NCBI GenBank assembly: GCA_910585095.1
Contig: CAJUBU010000022.1
Span: forward strand, 1 to 44,230
Direction of reading: 5' to 3'
Source of the DNA: an uncultured Lachnospira sp.
Lineage (GTDB): Bacteria; Bacillota; Clostridia; Lachnospirales; Lachnospiraceae
Length of the DNA stretch: 44,230 nt
The stretch's first letter is position 1. Each line of letters begins with the position of its first letter. Both the position numbers and the translations under genes were made by a program. Positions 26,448-33,236 of this stretch are shown here, one piece after another. Below the pieces are notes generated by a model. The model made no database searches. It saw nothing but the letters and a program-made list of their open reading frames with translations, and had not been told where the DNA came from.

Positions 26448-26636
26448 ATGGAACTTGATGAAGTAGTATGTAGTTGTCTTGGTATTACTAACGGCATGAT
26501 TAAAGAAGCCGTTGATGCAGGCGCAAGTACTTTGGAAGAAGTGCAAGAAAAGACGGGAGCTGGAACCGTATGCGGCGCTTGTTTAGATGATGTACAAAAT
26601 GTTATAGAACAATGTGTTACCGAACGTGATAAGTAA
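26448..26636 (+). CDS. BFD-like [2Fe-2S]-binding domain protein
   Basis: A 62-residue protein made only of the bacterioferritin-associated-ferredoxin fold. The four cluster cysteines are in VVCSCLGIT (C-x-C) near the N-terminus and VCGACLDD (C-x2-C) later, with the usual 30-odd residue spacing. Such small proteins pass electrons or iron, or act as domains of larger reductases. I start at the ATG at 26448, because GGTG lies eight bases before it and the upstream ATG at 26436 overlaps the presumed site. A strong terminator follows at once. No bacterioferritin gene is near. Confidence 0.85.
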   Translation: MELDEVVCSCLGITNGMIKEAVDAGASTLEEVQEKTGAGTVCGACLDDVQNVIEQCVTERDK

Positions 26637-26647
26637 TTTTAATGAAT

Positions 26648-26689
26648 TTGCCGCTTTACAAATTTTTATTTGTAAAAGCGGCAATTTTT
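26648..26689 (+). terminator. Intrinsic terminator after the BFD-like gene
   Basis: TTGCCGCTTTACAAA pairs with TTTGTAAAAGCGGCAA (one bulged base), followed by TTTTT. It separates the BFD gene from the sirtuin locus. Confidence 0.92.
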
Positions 26690-26706
26690 ATTGTTTGCAT
26701 ATTTTT

Positions 26707-26729
26707 GATGTAACTATTGACATTACATC
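26707..26729. promoter_or_regulatory. Operator palindrome 1 of the sirtuin/macrodomain locus
   Basis: GATGTAA-N9-TTACATC overlapping the -35 hexamer. It is identical in arms and spacing to the site at 26753-26775, so a dimeric repressor binding both sites is likely. The regulator is not identified. Confidence 0.75.
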
Positions 26730-26745
26730 TTCAAAAGAGTATAGT
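26717..26745 (+). promoter_or_regulatory. Promoter of the sirtuin/macrodomain locus
   Basis: TTGACA (26717-26722) and TATAGT (26740-26745), spacing 17. Transcription would start near 26752, between the two operators, giving a leader of about 190 bases. Confidence 0.85.
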
Positions 26746-26752
26746 TATATAA

Positions 26753-26775
26753 GATGTAACAAACGTAATTACATC
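26753..26775. promoter_or_regulatory. Operator palindrome 2 of the sirtuin/macrodomain locus
   Basis: GATGTAA-N9-TTACATC again, positioned just at and after the expected transcription start. Centre-to-centre distance to operator 1 is 46 bases, about 4.4 helical turns. Confidence 0.75.
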
Positions 26776-26788
26776 AAACCGTAGCTTC

Positions 26789-26833
26789 GTTAAGCAGATA
26801 TTCGCAATCCACTACGCTGCTTGCTCATAACCT
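26789..26833 (+). repeat. Dispersed structured repeat, family 1 (copy e)
   Basis: TTAAGCAGATATTCGCAATC, then CACTACGCTGCTTGCTCATAACC. AAGCAG pairs with CTGCTT. It lies inside the transcribed leader of the sirtuin gene. Confidence 0.85.
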
Positions 26834-26893
26834 GCAAATACAAATAATAAAAGAAAGGAAACAACAAACACACTTTTCTATCGTTGTGTTTGC

Positions 26894-26929
26894 GCCTCTA
26901 ATAAGCAAGTTATTTTAAATGCTTGAGGC
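26894..26929 (+). promoter_or_regulatory. Leader hairpin covering the sirtuin ribosome site
   Basis: GCCTC (26894-26898) pairs with GAGGC (26925-26929), and AAGC with GCTT next to it. The GAGG is the only Shine-Dalgarno-like sequence before the ATG at 26941, so the hairpin would hide it. A second hairpin (CAAACACA/TGTGTTTG, about 26866-26892) lies just upstream. Confidence 0.45.
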
Positions 26930-26940
26930 TTGGTATAAAT

Positions 26941-27888
26941 ATGAATCAACATCAAAAACAAAAAATAAACCACACCACTATTTTAAATGAAATGCCTGCC
27001 AGCGATTATATTTTTCAAGATATTCCATATAAAGAACAAATAAAACATGCCACAGCTTTAATAAAAGAGACTGAATATATACTGATTGGTGCTGGCGCTG
27101 GCATTTCCACAGCCGCCGGACTTACATATAACGGCAAACGATTTACCGATAATTTTAGTGAATTTATAAAAAAATATGGTACTATATATATGAAAGATAT
27201 GTATACTGCTGGATTTTATCCATTTCCTACACAAGAAGAAAAATGGGGATACTGGTCAAAACATAGTCTGCTCAATCGGTTTCTGCCGCCTGCTTTGCCT
27301 CTGTATAAGCAGCTTTATGACATCATAAAAGAAAAAAACTATTTTGTTTTAACCACAAATGTTGACCATCAATTTTATAAATCTGGCTTTGAAGCAAAAC
27401 GCATTTTTGCAACACAAGGCGATTACGGAGCTATACAATGTGAAAAAGCATGTCACCCTAAAATTTATAATGCCAAAAAACAATTTTATGAAATGGATAA
27501 AGCAAGACAAAACTGCATGATTCCTTCTTATATGGTGCCAAAATGCCCTGTCTGCGGCGGTAATATGACTATGCATCTCCGCAGTGACAACTATTTTGTA
27601 GAAGATGAAAATTGGCATAACATGGCTTCTCGTTATATAGATTTTTTGGAGAAAATGCAGGGGAAAAAAGGCGTATTATTAGAACTTGGTGTTGGATTTA
27701 ATACACCAGCAATTATCCGATTTCCTTTTGAAAAGATGACATATGAAAACAGCAATTTATCACTTATTCGGCTAAATTTAAATGAAGCGATGGTTCCAGA
27801 AATCTTAGGAAGTAATGCACTTGGTATTGGTGGTGATATGACAAAAGCAATAACAGACTTACATAGGCAAATTCATACTTTACATTAA
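26941..27888 (+). CDS. Class-M-like sirtuin (SirTM-type protein ADP-ribosyltransferase)
   Basis: SIR2-fold NAD-dependent enzyme. From the ATG at 26941 it has 315 residues; the TTG at 26923 has no ribosome site. The NAD loop is GAGAGISTAAG (50-60). TTNVDHQF (138-145) and ATQGDYG (157-163) replace the usual TQNID and catalytic-His segments: N140 is kept, and Q159 stands where deacetylase sirtuins have histidine. The 19-residue spacing equals that of the N/Q pair described for SirTM, which ADP-ribosylates proteins instead of deacetylating them. Four zinc cysteines are C167, C171, C202 and C205. The next gene is a Zn-type macrodomain, the known reversal partner. The usual GcvH-L and LplA2 genes are absent, so the target is unknown. 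Expression appears repressor-controlled. Confidence 0.88.
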   Translation: MNQHQKQKINHTTILNEMPASDYIFQDIPYKEQIKHATALIKETEYILIGAGAGISTAAGLTYNGKRFTDNFSEFIKKYGTIYMKDMYTAGFYPFPTQEEKWGYWSKHSLLNRFLPPALPLYKQLYDIIKEKNYFVLTTNVDHQFYKSGFEAKRIFATQGDYGAIQCEKACHPKIYNAKKQFYEMDKARQNCMIPSYMVPKCPVCGGNMTMHLRSDNYFVEDENWHNMASRYIDFLEKMQGKKGVLLELGVGFNTPAIIRFPFEKMTYENSNLSLIRLNLNEAMVPEILGSNALGIGGDMTKAITDLHRQIHTLH

Positions 27889-28072
27889 ATCCTATATAAA
27901 TCTAATACATAATAAAACCACAATATATTAGATATTTTCCAATATTTCAATTAAATAAAGAATAACTTTTAATAAACAATAATTTTCTGACTTAATAAAA
28001 ATAATTTTCTGAAACAAAATTATAACTTCATATAACAATAAACTTATATAAATAAAAAAGGGAATATATAAA

Positions 28073-28909
28073 ATGAATAAAACAACAATTGATATTTTTT
28101 TAGATAAATTAAAAGAGGATTCCATTAAATATAAACAACTTGAAACAATACAATATACTATATCCGAAAAGAAAAATTTCATTCGTTCTCTTATGAATAT
28201 TCGTATACCAAAAAACATTTCTAACGAATTGCTCCATTTACAGGACAAATATCTACAAGACGAACTTGCAGCAAAAGGAATTGTAACTTTATCGGATATT
28301 CCAACGATAAAAGAACAATTCAACAACAACTTTTCTTTTGCAGAAAAAATATCACTTTGGCAGGGAGATATCACACGATTAAAAGTAGGAGCAATTGTAA
28401 ATGCAGCAAATTCACAAATGTTAGGATGTTTTATTCCTTGTCATTCTTGTATTGATAATGCTATCCACAGTGCGGCGGGTATGCAGCTTCGGGAAGAATG
28501 TAATAATATTATGAATTACAAAAAGACTCAATATGGAAAAACATACAAAGAACCTACAGGAACTGCCATATTAACAAAAGGCTATAACCTTCCTTGCGAC
28601 TATATTATTCATACTGTTGGTCCTATTTGTTTTACCAAACTAAATGACACACTTTGCAAAGATTTACAAAACTGTTATGAAAATGTCCTAAAATGTTGTA
28701 TCAAAAACCATATCAAATCTGTTGCTTTTTGTTGTATTTCAACAGGAGAATTTCGTTTTCCAAATGACAAAGCGGCAGAAATTGCTTGGAAATCTGTCAC
28801 TCGCTTTTTAGCGACACATAATCATTATATGGAGCGAATTATTTTTAATGTTTTTAAGGACAGCGACCGAGAAATTTATGAACATATTTTAAAGAATTGT
28901 TGTATTTAA
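28073..28909 (+). CDS. Zn-type macrodomain protein (ADP-ribosyl hydrolase)
   Basis: A 278-residue protein: residues 1-90 are a helical N-terminal region, and 91-278 a macrodomain that removes ADP-ribose from proteins. Motifs are WQGDIT (96-101), NAAN (110-113), the metal-binding loop GCFIPCHSCIDNAIHSAAG (118-136) with C119, H124 and C126, and the phosphate loop STGEFRFP (223-230). The Cys-His-Cys loop is the mark of the Zn-containing macrodomains that pair with SirTM. AAAGGGA precedes the ATG. It lies 184 bases after the sirtuin on the same strand; a weak stem (TCTAATA/TATTAGA) in the gap may allow partial termination. Together the two would form a write-and-erase couple. Confidence 0.92.
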   Translation: MNKTTIDIFLDKLKEDSIKYKQLETIQYTISEKKNFIRSLMNIRIPKNISNELLHLQDKYLQDELAAKGIVTLSDIPTIKEQFNNNFSFAEKISLWQGDITRLKVGAIVNAANSQMLGCFIPCHSCIDNAIHSAAGMQLREECNNIMNYKKTQYGKTYKEPTGTAILTKGYNLPCDYIIHTVGPICFTKLNDTLCKDLQNCYENVLKCCIKNHIKSVAFCCISTGEFRFPNDKAAEIAWKSVTRFLATHNHYMERIIFNVFKDSDREIYEHILKNCCI

Positions 28910-28984
28910 CAAAATAGTACAAGATATAGTTCATTTTTTATAATGATGTATTTTGCATATTTTCTACTTAACACAATAATCTCG

Positions 28985-29025
28985 CCAAGCGGATATTTAA
29001 AATCTACTTTGCTGCTCATAACCTC
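28985..29025 (+). repeat. Dispersed structured repeat, family 1 (copy f)
   Basis: AAGCGGATATTTAAAATCTA, then CTTTGCTGCTCATAACCTC. It is more diverged in the loop (TTTAAAAT for TTCGCAAT), but the arms and the CATAACCTC tail are kept. Located downstream of the macrodomain gene. Confidence 0.75.
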
Positions 29026-29072
29026 ATTGCCGCTTTACGACATTTTGGCAGAAATTCAAACTCCTTCCAAAA

Positions 29073-29111
29073 CAAGAAAGTCTTCCGATTCTTAAAAAGG
29101 AAACTTTCTTG
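29073..29111 (-). terminator. Stem-loop after the DUF6548-like gene
   Basis: On the - strand CAAGAAAGT-TTCC pairs with GGAAG-ACTTTCTTG (one bulge), followed by TTTT. It is placed 35 bases beyond the stop of the leftward gene. Confidence 0.6.
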
Positions 29112-29145
29112 ATGAGGTAAACTACAATTCTATTATTATGATAAG

Positions 29146-29703
29146 TCAGTAACTGCCAAATATTAGCCATATTAATAATCCTAAAGTAATTCCAACAATT
29201 GCTGCAATTACAATAGTTAAACATTTTTTCCACAATACTATTTTATTTTTTTCATCAATATCATCATATAGTTTATCATCTAATTGTAATATTCCATTTA
29301 TATTATTATTTAATGGATTCAATAATTGATTTTTTTCATTAATTTTTTGATTTTCTAACACTTGTCCTTGCTCTTTGTTCTTTTGATATAACATCGCTAT
29401 TGGATCTAATTGATGTAAAATGCGCTCATAAAAATCTTGAACCCAGTTGATATCCTTTTGTGTACAAGTTTCTTCATCAAAAGCACCTGGTGCATGTGCC
29501 AAATTATTTCTAATATGACGCAGGCGAATTAACTGCTCCAAATCCTCTTTCCAATTTGCAATATTTCTATAATTATATGGCACAACACTTTCCATATCAT
29601 TAATATAACTGGTAATGCCATCTCTTTCTACATCATAAAGTTCTCCGCATAACTTATCAAGATGCTTAAATTCTTCAAAGAAAATAAAATTTAAATTATC
29701 CAT
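29146..29703 (-). CDS. DUF6548-like protein with C-terminal membrane anchor
   Basis: A 185-residue protein from the ATG at 29703 (GAGGAAGG six bases upstream; an upstream start at 29742 is less likely). The N-terminal part (MDNLNFIFFEEFKHLDKLCG) and the central IRLRHIRNNLAHAPGAFDEE with CTQKDINWVQDFYERIL fit a family I recall as DUF6548; the R-x-x-R-N-x-x-A-H signature is reminiscent of HEPN/MAE_28990-like domains, which are often RNases. The C-terminus has one membrane segment (about 160-182, TIVIAAIVGITLGLLIWLIF). A role as a membrane-tethered HEPN-type effector is speculative. It stands alone between the macrodomain locus and a stretch of gene remnants. Confidence 0.65.
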   Translation of the reverse strand: MDNLNFIFFEEFKHLDKLCGELYDVERDGITSYINDMESVVPYNYRNIANWKEDLEQLIRLRHIRNNLAHAPGAFDEETCTQKDINWVQDFYERILHQLDPIAMLYQKNKEQGQVLENQKINEKNQLLNPLNNNINGILQLDDKLYDDIDEKNKIVLWKKCLTIVIAAIVGITLGLLIWLIFGSY

Positions 29704-29845
29704 TTTAACCTTCCTCAATCCAATTCTAAAGTACTTCTGCACTACTGCTTATTCATAGTAAAAATACCCAAAACAACAATGTTCATTATATTTATTATAT
29801 GGCATAAATCTTATGATTACAACTTATTTTAAATACTTATTTTAA

Positions 29846-30031
29846 TTTTTAATATACAAATAAATGAAAATATATTTTCGATGTCACCTCCACACTATCA
29901 TACAATAAAATATCAGTTTTTTCATTTTAAGTTATATCAATCAAATCTGCCAAAATACATTTTACCATTCGCTCGACAATCTTTTTTATATTTTCATGAT
30001 GTATAGACTTATAAATAATTATCGCTCTCAT
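29846..30031 (-). pseudogene. Truncated flavodoxin-family remnant
   Basis: From the ATG at 30031 (GGAGGG upstream) 34 codons read MRAIIIYKSIHHENIKKIVE and on to LADLIDIT before TAA at 29927. This is the FMN-loop start of a flavodoxin. After the stop the same frame continues with a weak match (NEKTDILLYD, the place of the YDLIGFGS segment) and then ends. The gene is therefore a short decayed fragment. Confidence 0.65.
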
Positions 30032-30359
30032 ATATTCTTTTCCCTCCTATTTCAGCAATATGCTGTCTTTAATATCAATTACATCTACTATTAGCTGTAA
30101 TTTTTATGTAAGCTGCAAGTGATAAACTTTTTATCTTGACTATCTTGCTGTTTTTCTATTAAATCTTTTAAAAATAAATCCATTTAAAAATATCTATCTG
30201 CTGTGCTTGACATTTTTATAAAAGCTACTTATCATAAAAATAACATTTATCAGATATGAAAGACTAACTATTAAAAGTCAAGACTAAAATAAAAAATTTT
30301 TGAATGAATTGTACAAAAGCATTTCAGGTATAAAAAATTTAAAAACCATTTTTAGAACC
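30032..30359. other. Geneless region of decayed sequence
   Basis: AT-rich stretch between the flavodoxin fragment and the IS110 remnant. A 30-codon frame on the - strand (MDLFLKDLIEKQQDS onward, ending near 30094) could be the tail of a lost regulator gene, but no family can be named. I see no other feature. Confidence 0.35.
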
Positions 30360-30445
30360 TTGAAAACTGCATGACAAATAGAATGTCATTACAGGCACTC
30401 AAAAAAGGAGATATCAAAGTATCATATGGACACTTATAGAAAAAA

Positions 30446-30760
30446 TCAAGCTGCTTTATTGTATGGCTGTTCTGATTTTTCCATTGCAAAAATCAACCAT
30501 ATTAGTTTTTTTGTAGTATGGGATAAGGCAATATTGTAGTGTTTTCCTTCTGCCCGTTTTTTAGCAAGGTAAGTGCCAAAAAATTCATCTCAATGGCAGA
30601 TATACTTGGTTGCATTATAAAGGGCATACGAGAGCTAATGGAGGTTCTTGCAGCTTCTTTGAAGATGACAGCGGTGTCTTTTGCATAGTGTCCTTTCATC
30701 TGAATTAGTGATAAAACAATCGTGTTTATCCTTAGCAACATCAATTTCAACGTAAATCAT
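30446..30760 (-). pseudogene. IS110-family transposase remnant (internal deletions, frameshifts)
   Basis: Three pieces of an IS110 transposase are recognisable in order. The N-terminal DEDD domain starts at the ATG at 30760 with AAAGGAG upstream: MIYVEIDVAKDKHDCFI. A middle piece in another frame reads AKDTAVIFKEAARTSISSRMP. A C-terminal piece reads AKKRAEGKHYNIALSHTTKK and on to EQPYNKAA with its stop at 30446. Together they cover about 105 codons of a normal 400. Large internal deletions and at least two frameshifts make it inactive. Confidence 0.85.
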
Positions 30761-30990
30761 AACGAATCTCCTTTAAATAAATATTTGATACTGTTTAGAA
30801 CCACAGGAACTCCTTGCGATTGTAACCTCGTTCTAAATCAACCATCATGTGGTATCTAACTGATTAACAAATATACAAGGAGACTATGGTTGTAGCCTTT
30901 CATAAACCATCAAGTGGTAGGAAAGTGAAAACAATCCACAATATCTCCAATAGTATAACATACAGTCCTTGGAGAGGGACTATAAACACT
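30761..30990 (-). ncRNA. Candidate bridge-RNA region of the IS110 remnant
   Basis: The non-coding stretch upstream of the transposase start holds two similar modules. On the + strand they read ATTGTAACCT...ACCATCATGTGGTA (about 30829-30853) and GTTGTAGCCT...ACCATCAAGTGGTA (about 30889-30919). Each ACCA/TGGT pair can close a hairpin, and AGTCC/GGACT (30964-30981) forms another. IS110 elements encode a bridge RNA with two loops in this position. Expression is not shown. Confidence 0.5.
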
Positions 30991-31018
30991 ACTACTTTAT
31001 AATACGAGGAATGTAATC

Positions 31019-32050
31019 ATGAACAATCCAATTGACATTGTAATAGCTTGGGTTGATGGCAATGACCCAAAATGGCAGCAAACAAAAGCTTTATATGAAA
31101 TCCCTAAAACTACAATTTCCAACACTAATACAAAAACTTCAATAGACAATACGATTCAACGCTATAGAGACTGGGAAAATCTCCAATACTTATTTCGTGG
31201 AATTGAAAAATTTGCGCCCTATGTAAGAACCGTTCATTTTGTGACATGCGGACATCTGCCATCTTGGTTAAATACCAAAGCTGCTAAACTTCATATTGTC
31301 AAACATTCTGATTATATTCCAGAACAATATTTGCCCACATTCAGCTCTCACCCTATTGAACTTAATTTTCACCGAATTAATGAACTAGCCGAAAATTTTT
31401 TATATTTTAATGATGACTTTTTTTTTACTAATATGACAAAACCTGATGATTTTTTTGTAAATGGCATACCACGTGATATGCTTGCACTTCAGCCTGTTGT
31501 TGCTAATCCTCAAAATTCTACGATGTCACATATATTTCTCAATAATTCCTTAGTATTATGCAAACATTTTAATAAGCGAAACAATATCAAAAAACAACCT
31601 AGCAAATATTTTAAACTAGGATATCCTTTGATGTATTTTATATATAATATGCTTGAATTAACTTTTCCTCTATTTACTGGCTTTTATACTACACATGGTC
31701 CTTCTCCACTGTGCAAATCAACATTGGCAATGATATGGGAAAAAGAATTTGAAGTATTAAATAATACTTGTACTCACCGCTTTCGTCATAATGATGATGT
31801 AAATCAATACCTAATTCGAGAGTGGCAAAAATTAAGCGGTCATTTTGTTGCTTCTAACATTAATAAATTTTTAAAATATTTTGATGCAGGAAAAGACAAT
31901 AAAGCCATATATCAAACAATAACCAAGCAAAAATATAAAATGATATGCTTAAATGACCCTTGTTTTGATATTGACTTTGAAACTGGAAAAAAAACAATTA
32001 TTAAAGCCTTTAAAAAAATATTGCCTGATAAATGTTCCTTTGAGATATAA
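31019..32050 (+). CDS. Stealth-family sugar-phosphate transferase
   Basis: A 343-residue enzyme of the Stealth family, which transfers hexose-1-phosphate to build phosphodiester-linked capsular or cell-wall polysaccharides. Conserved region 1 is IDIVIAWVDGNDPKW (5-19). Region 2 covers about 45-150: RYRDWENLQYLFRGIEKFAP, then VHFVTCGHLPSWL, LNFHRINELAENFLYFNDDF. Region 3 includes CTHRFRHNDDVNQYLIREWQ, and region 4 the MICLNDP near residue 315. Complete, with GAGGA nine bases before the ATG. It stands alone, without other polysaccharide genes, between the IS110 remnant and the CDF gene, and its promoter may come from the IS end. Acquisition by horizontal transfer is likely. Confidence 0.92.
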   Translation: MNNPIDIVIAWVDGNDPKWQQTKALYEIPKTTISNTNTKTSIDNTIQRYRDWENLQYLFRGIEKFAPYVRTVHFVTCGHLPSWLNTKAAKLHIVKHSDYIPEQYLPTFSSHPIELNFHRINELAENFLYFNDDFFFTNMTKPDDFFVNGIPRDMLALQPVVANPQNSTMSHIFLNNSLVLCKHFNKRNNIKKQPSKYFKLGYPLMYFIYNMLELTFPLFTGFYTTHGPSPLCKSTLAMIWEKEFEVLNNTCTHRFRHNDDVNQYLIREWQKLSGHFVASNINKFLKYFDAGKDNKAIYQTITKQKYKMICLNDPCFDIDFETGKKTIIKAFKKILPDKCSFEI

Positions 32051-32062
32051 TTTTATTTTAAT

Positions 32063-32106
32063 CTCATTAAGCAAGCAACAAAGCGGATTTCAAATATCTG
32101 CTTAAC
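32063..32106 (-). repeat. Dispersed structured repeat, family 1 (copy g, inverted)
   Basis: On the - strand: TTAAGCAGATATTTGAAATC, then CGCTTTGTTGCTTGCTTAATGAG. TTAAGCA pairs with TGCTTAA. It lies just after the Stealth gene. Confidence 0.8.
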
Positions 32107-32139
32107 AAGACCTATTTTACATTATCAAGCTATTGCAAT

Positions 32140-32185
32140 ATAAAACCATCACCTATACTTTATCCGTATTCAGTGATGGTTTTAT
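32140..32185. terminator. Bidirectional terminator between the Stealth and CDF genes
   Basis: ATAAAACCATCAC (32140-32152) is perfectly complementary to GTGATGGTTTTAT (32173-32185). A and T tracts flank both sides, between convergent genes. Confidence 0.93.
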
Positions 32186-32249
32186 CTAATTAAATATACA
32201 AATTATTTGTATTATTTTTTATTGACTTATTTGTACTATTTATAGTTTT

Positions 32250-33125
32250 TTACATTGGATTGACATGAACCATAATATGTTTTACTTTTGGAAATTTACG
32301 CTCTATGGAATCATGCACATTTTCAGCAATTGAATGCGCTTCTGACAATGTTCGCGAACCATCTGCACAAATCTCAATATCCACATAAATTTTATTGCCA
32401 AATGTTCTAGTCTTTAACATATCTACGCCAAGTACTCCTTTTTGCTGCAATGCACACTCTCTTAAATCATGTTCAACAACATCATCACATGCTTTATCCA
32501 CCATTTTATCAATCGCATCCTTAAATATATCAAATGCCGCCTTTTCTATAAAAAAACAAATAACAAGACTTGATATGGAATCTAAAATTAAAAATCCCAT
32601 TCTTGCACCAATAATACCTATTAAGGCGCCCACTGATGATAAGGCATCAGAACGATGATGCCATGCATCTGCTAAAAGTGCACTGGAATCAATTTTTTTC
32701 GCATTAATCCTTGTATACCAATACATCGCTTCCTTTGTAACAATAGATACTAATGCTGCTATCAATGCCAATATACCAGGTATTGCTAAATTGCCATAAT
32801 TGCGTGTAATAATATTTTTAAGTGCCGTACCACCAATCCCTAAACCTGTTATACAAAGAATGGTTGAAAGAAAAATAGCTGCCACACATTCCATGCGTTC
32901 ATGTCCATAAGGATGTTCTTTATCTGATTCTTTACTTGATAACTTAATTCCTATTATCACCACAAATGTACTAAATACATCAGAAGCTGAATGAACAGCA
33001 TCGCTAATCATTGCTCCTGAATGTGCTATAACACCTGCCAACAATTTAAAAACTGTAAGTACAACATTACTTATAATACTGACTGCTGAAACACGCATAG
33101 CAACCTTTTCAAATTCACTTTTCAA
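32250..33125 (-). CDS. Cation diffusion facilitator (CDF) metal transporter
   Basis: A 291-residue inner-membrane divalent-metal/proton antiporter. It has the six membrane segments of CDF proteins; metal-binding residues are in HSGAMISDAVHSASDVFST (second segment) and ALLADAWHHRSDALSSVGA (fifth segment), the H/D-x3-D patterns of the transport site. The C-terminal cytosolic domain (from about 205, HDLRECALQQKGVLGVDMLKT) ends KHIMVHVNP as usual. The frame begins at TTG (33125) with only a distant AAGG; no ATG exists upstream in frame, and starting at Met9 would remove part of the conserved N-terminus. It probably exports zinc, iron or manganese. The metal is not decided by sequence. Confidence 0.93.
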   Translation of the reverse strand: MKSEFEKVAMRVSAVSIISNVVLTVFKLLAGVIAHSGAMISDAVHSASDVFSTFVVIIGIKLSSKESDKEHPYGHERMECVAAIFLSTILCITGLGIGGTALKNIITRNYGNLAIPGILALIAALVSIVTKEAMYWYTRINAKKIDSSALLADAWHHRSDALSSVGALIGIIGARMGFLILDSISSLVICFFIEKAAFDIFKDAIDKMVDKACDDVVEHDLRECALQQKGVLGVDMLKTRTFGNKIYVDIEICADGSRTLSEAHSIAENVHDSIERKFPKVKHIMVHVNPM

Positions 33126-33236
33126 ATCAAATAACCATACCTTTCTAAAATATCTATTTTGCTATAATTATTATATTGTAAATTCCATATAACTTCACAA
33201 AAATATTTATTTGTCAAAACTGCTTGTTCTGTTTTC

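Larger units (their letters stand above)
30360..30990 (-). mobile_element. Degenerate IS110-family element
   Basis: An internally deleted IS110-like insertion sequence comprising a transposase remnant (30446-30760) and an intact-looking non-coding end (30761-30990). There are no terminal inverted repeats, as normal for IS110. The outer limits are approximate; the 3' side probably ends near the AACTGCATGACAAATAGAA segment at 30364. Confidence 0.7.

Noticed and set aside
30502..30750. An 82-residue protein-coding gene
   Set aside because: Its sequence is a patchwork of out-of-frame IS110 transposase pieces, so it is part of the remnant, not a gene.
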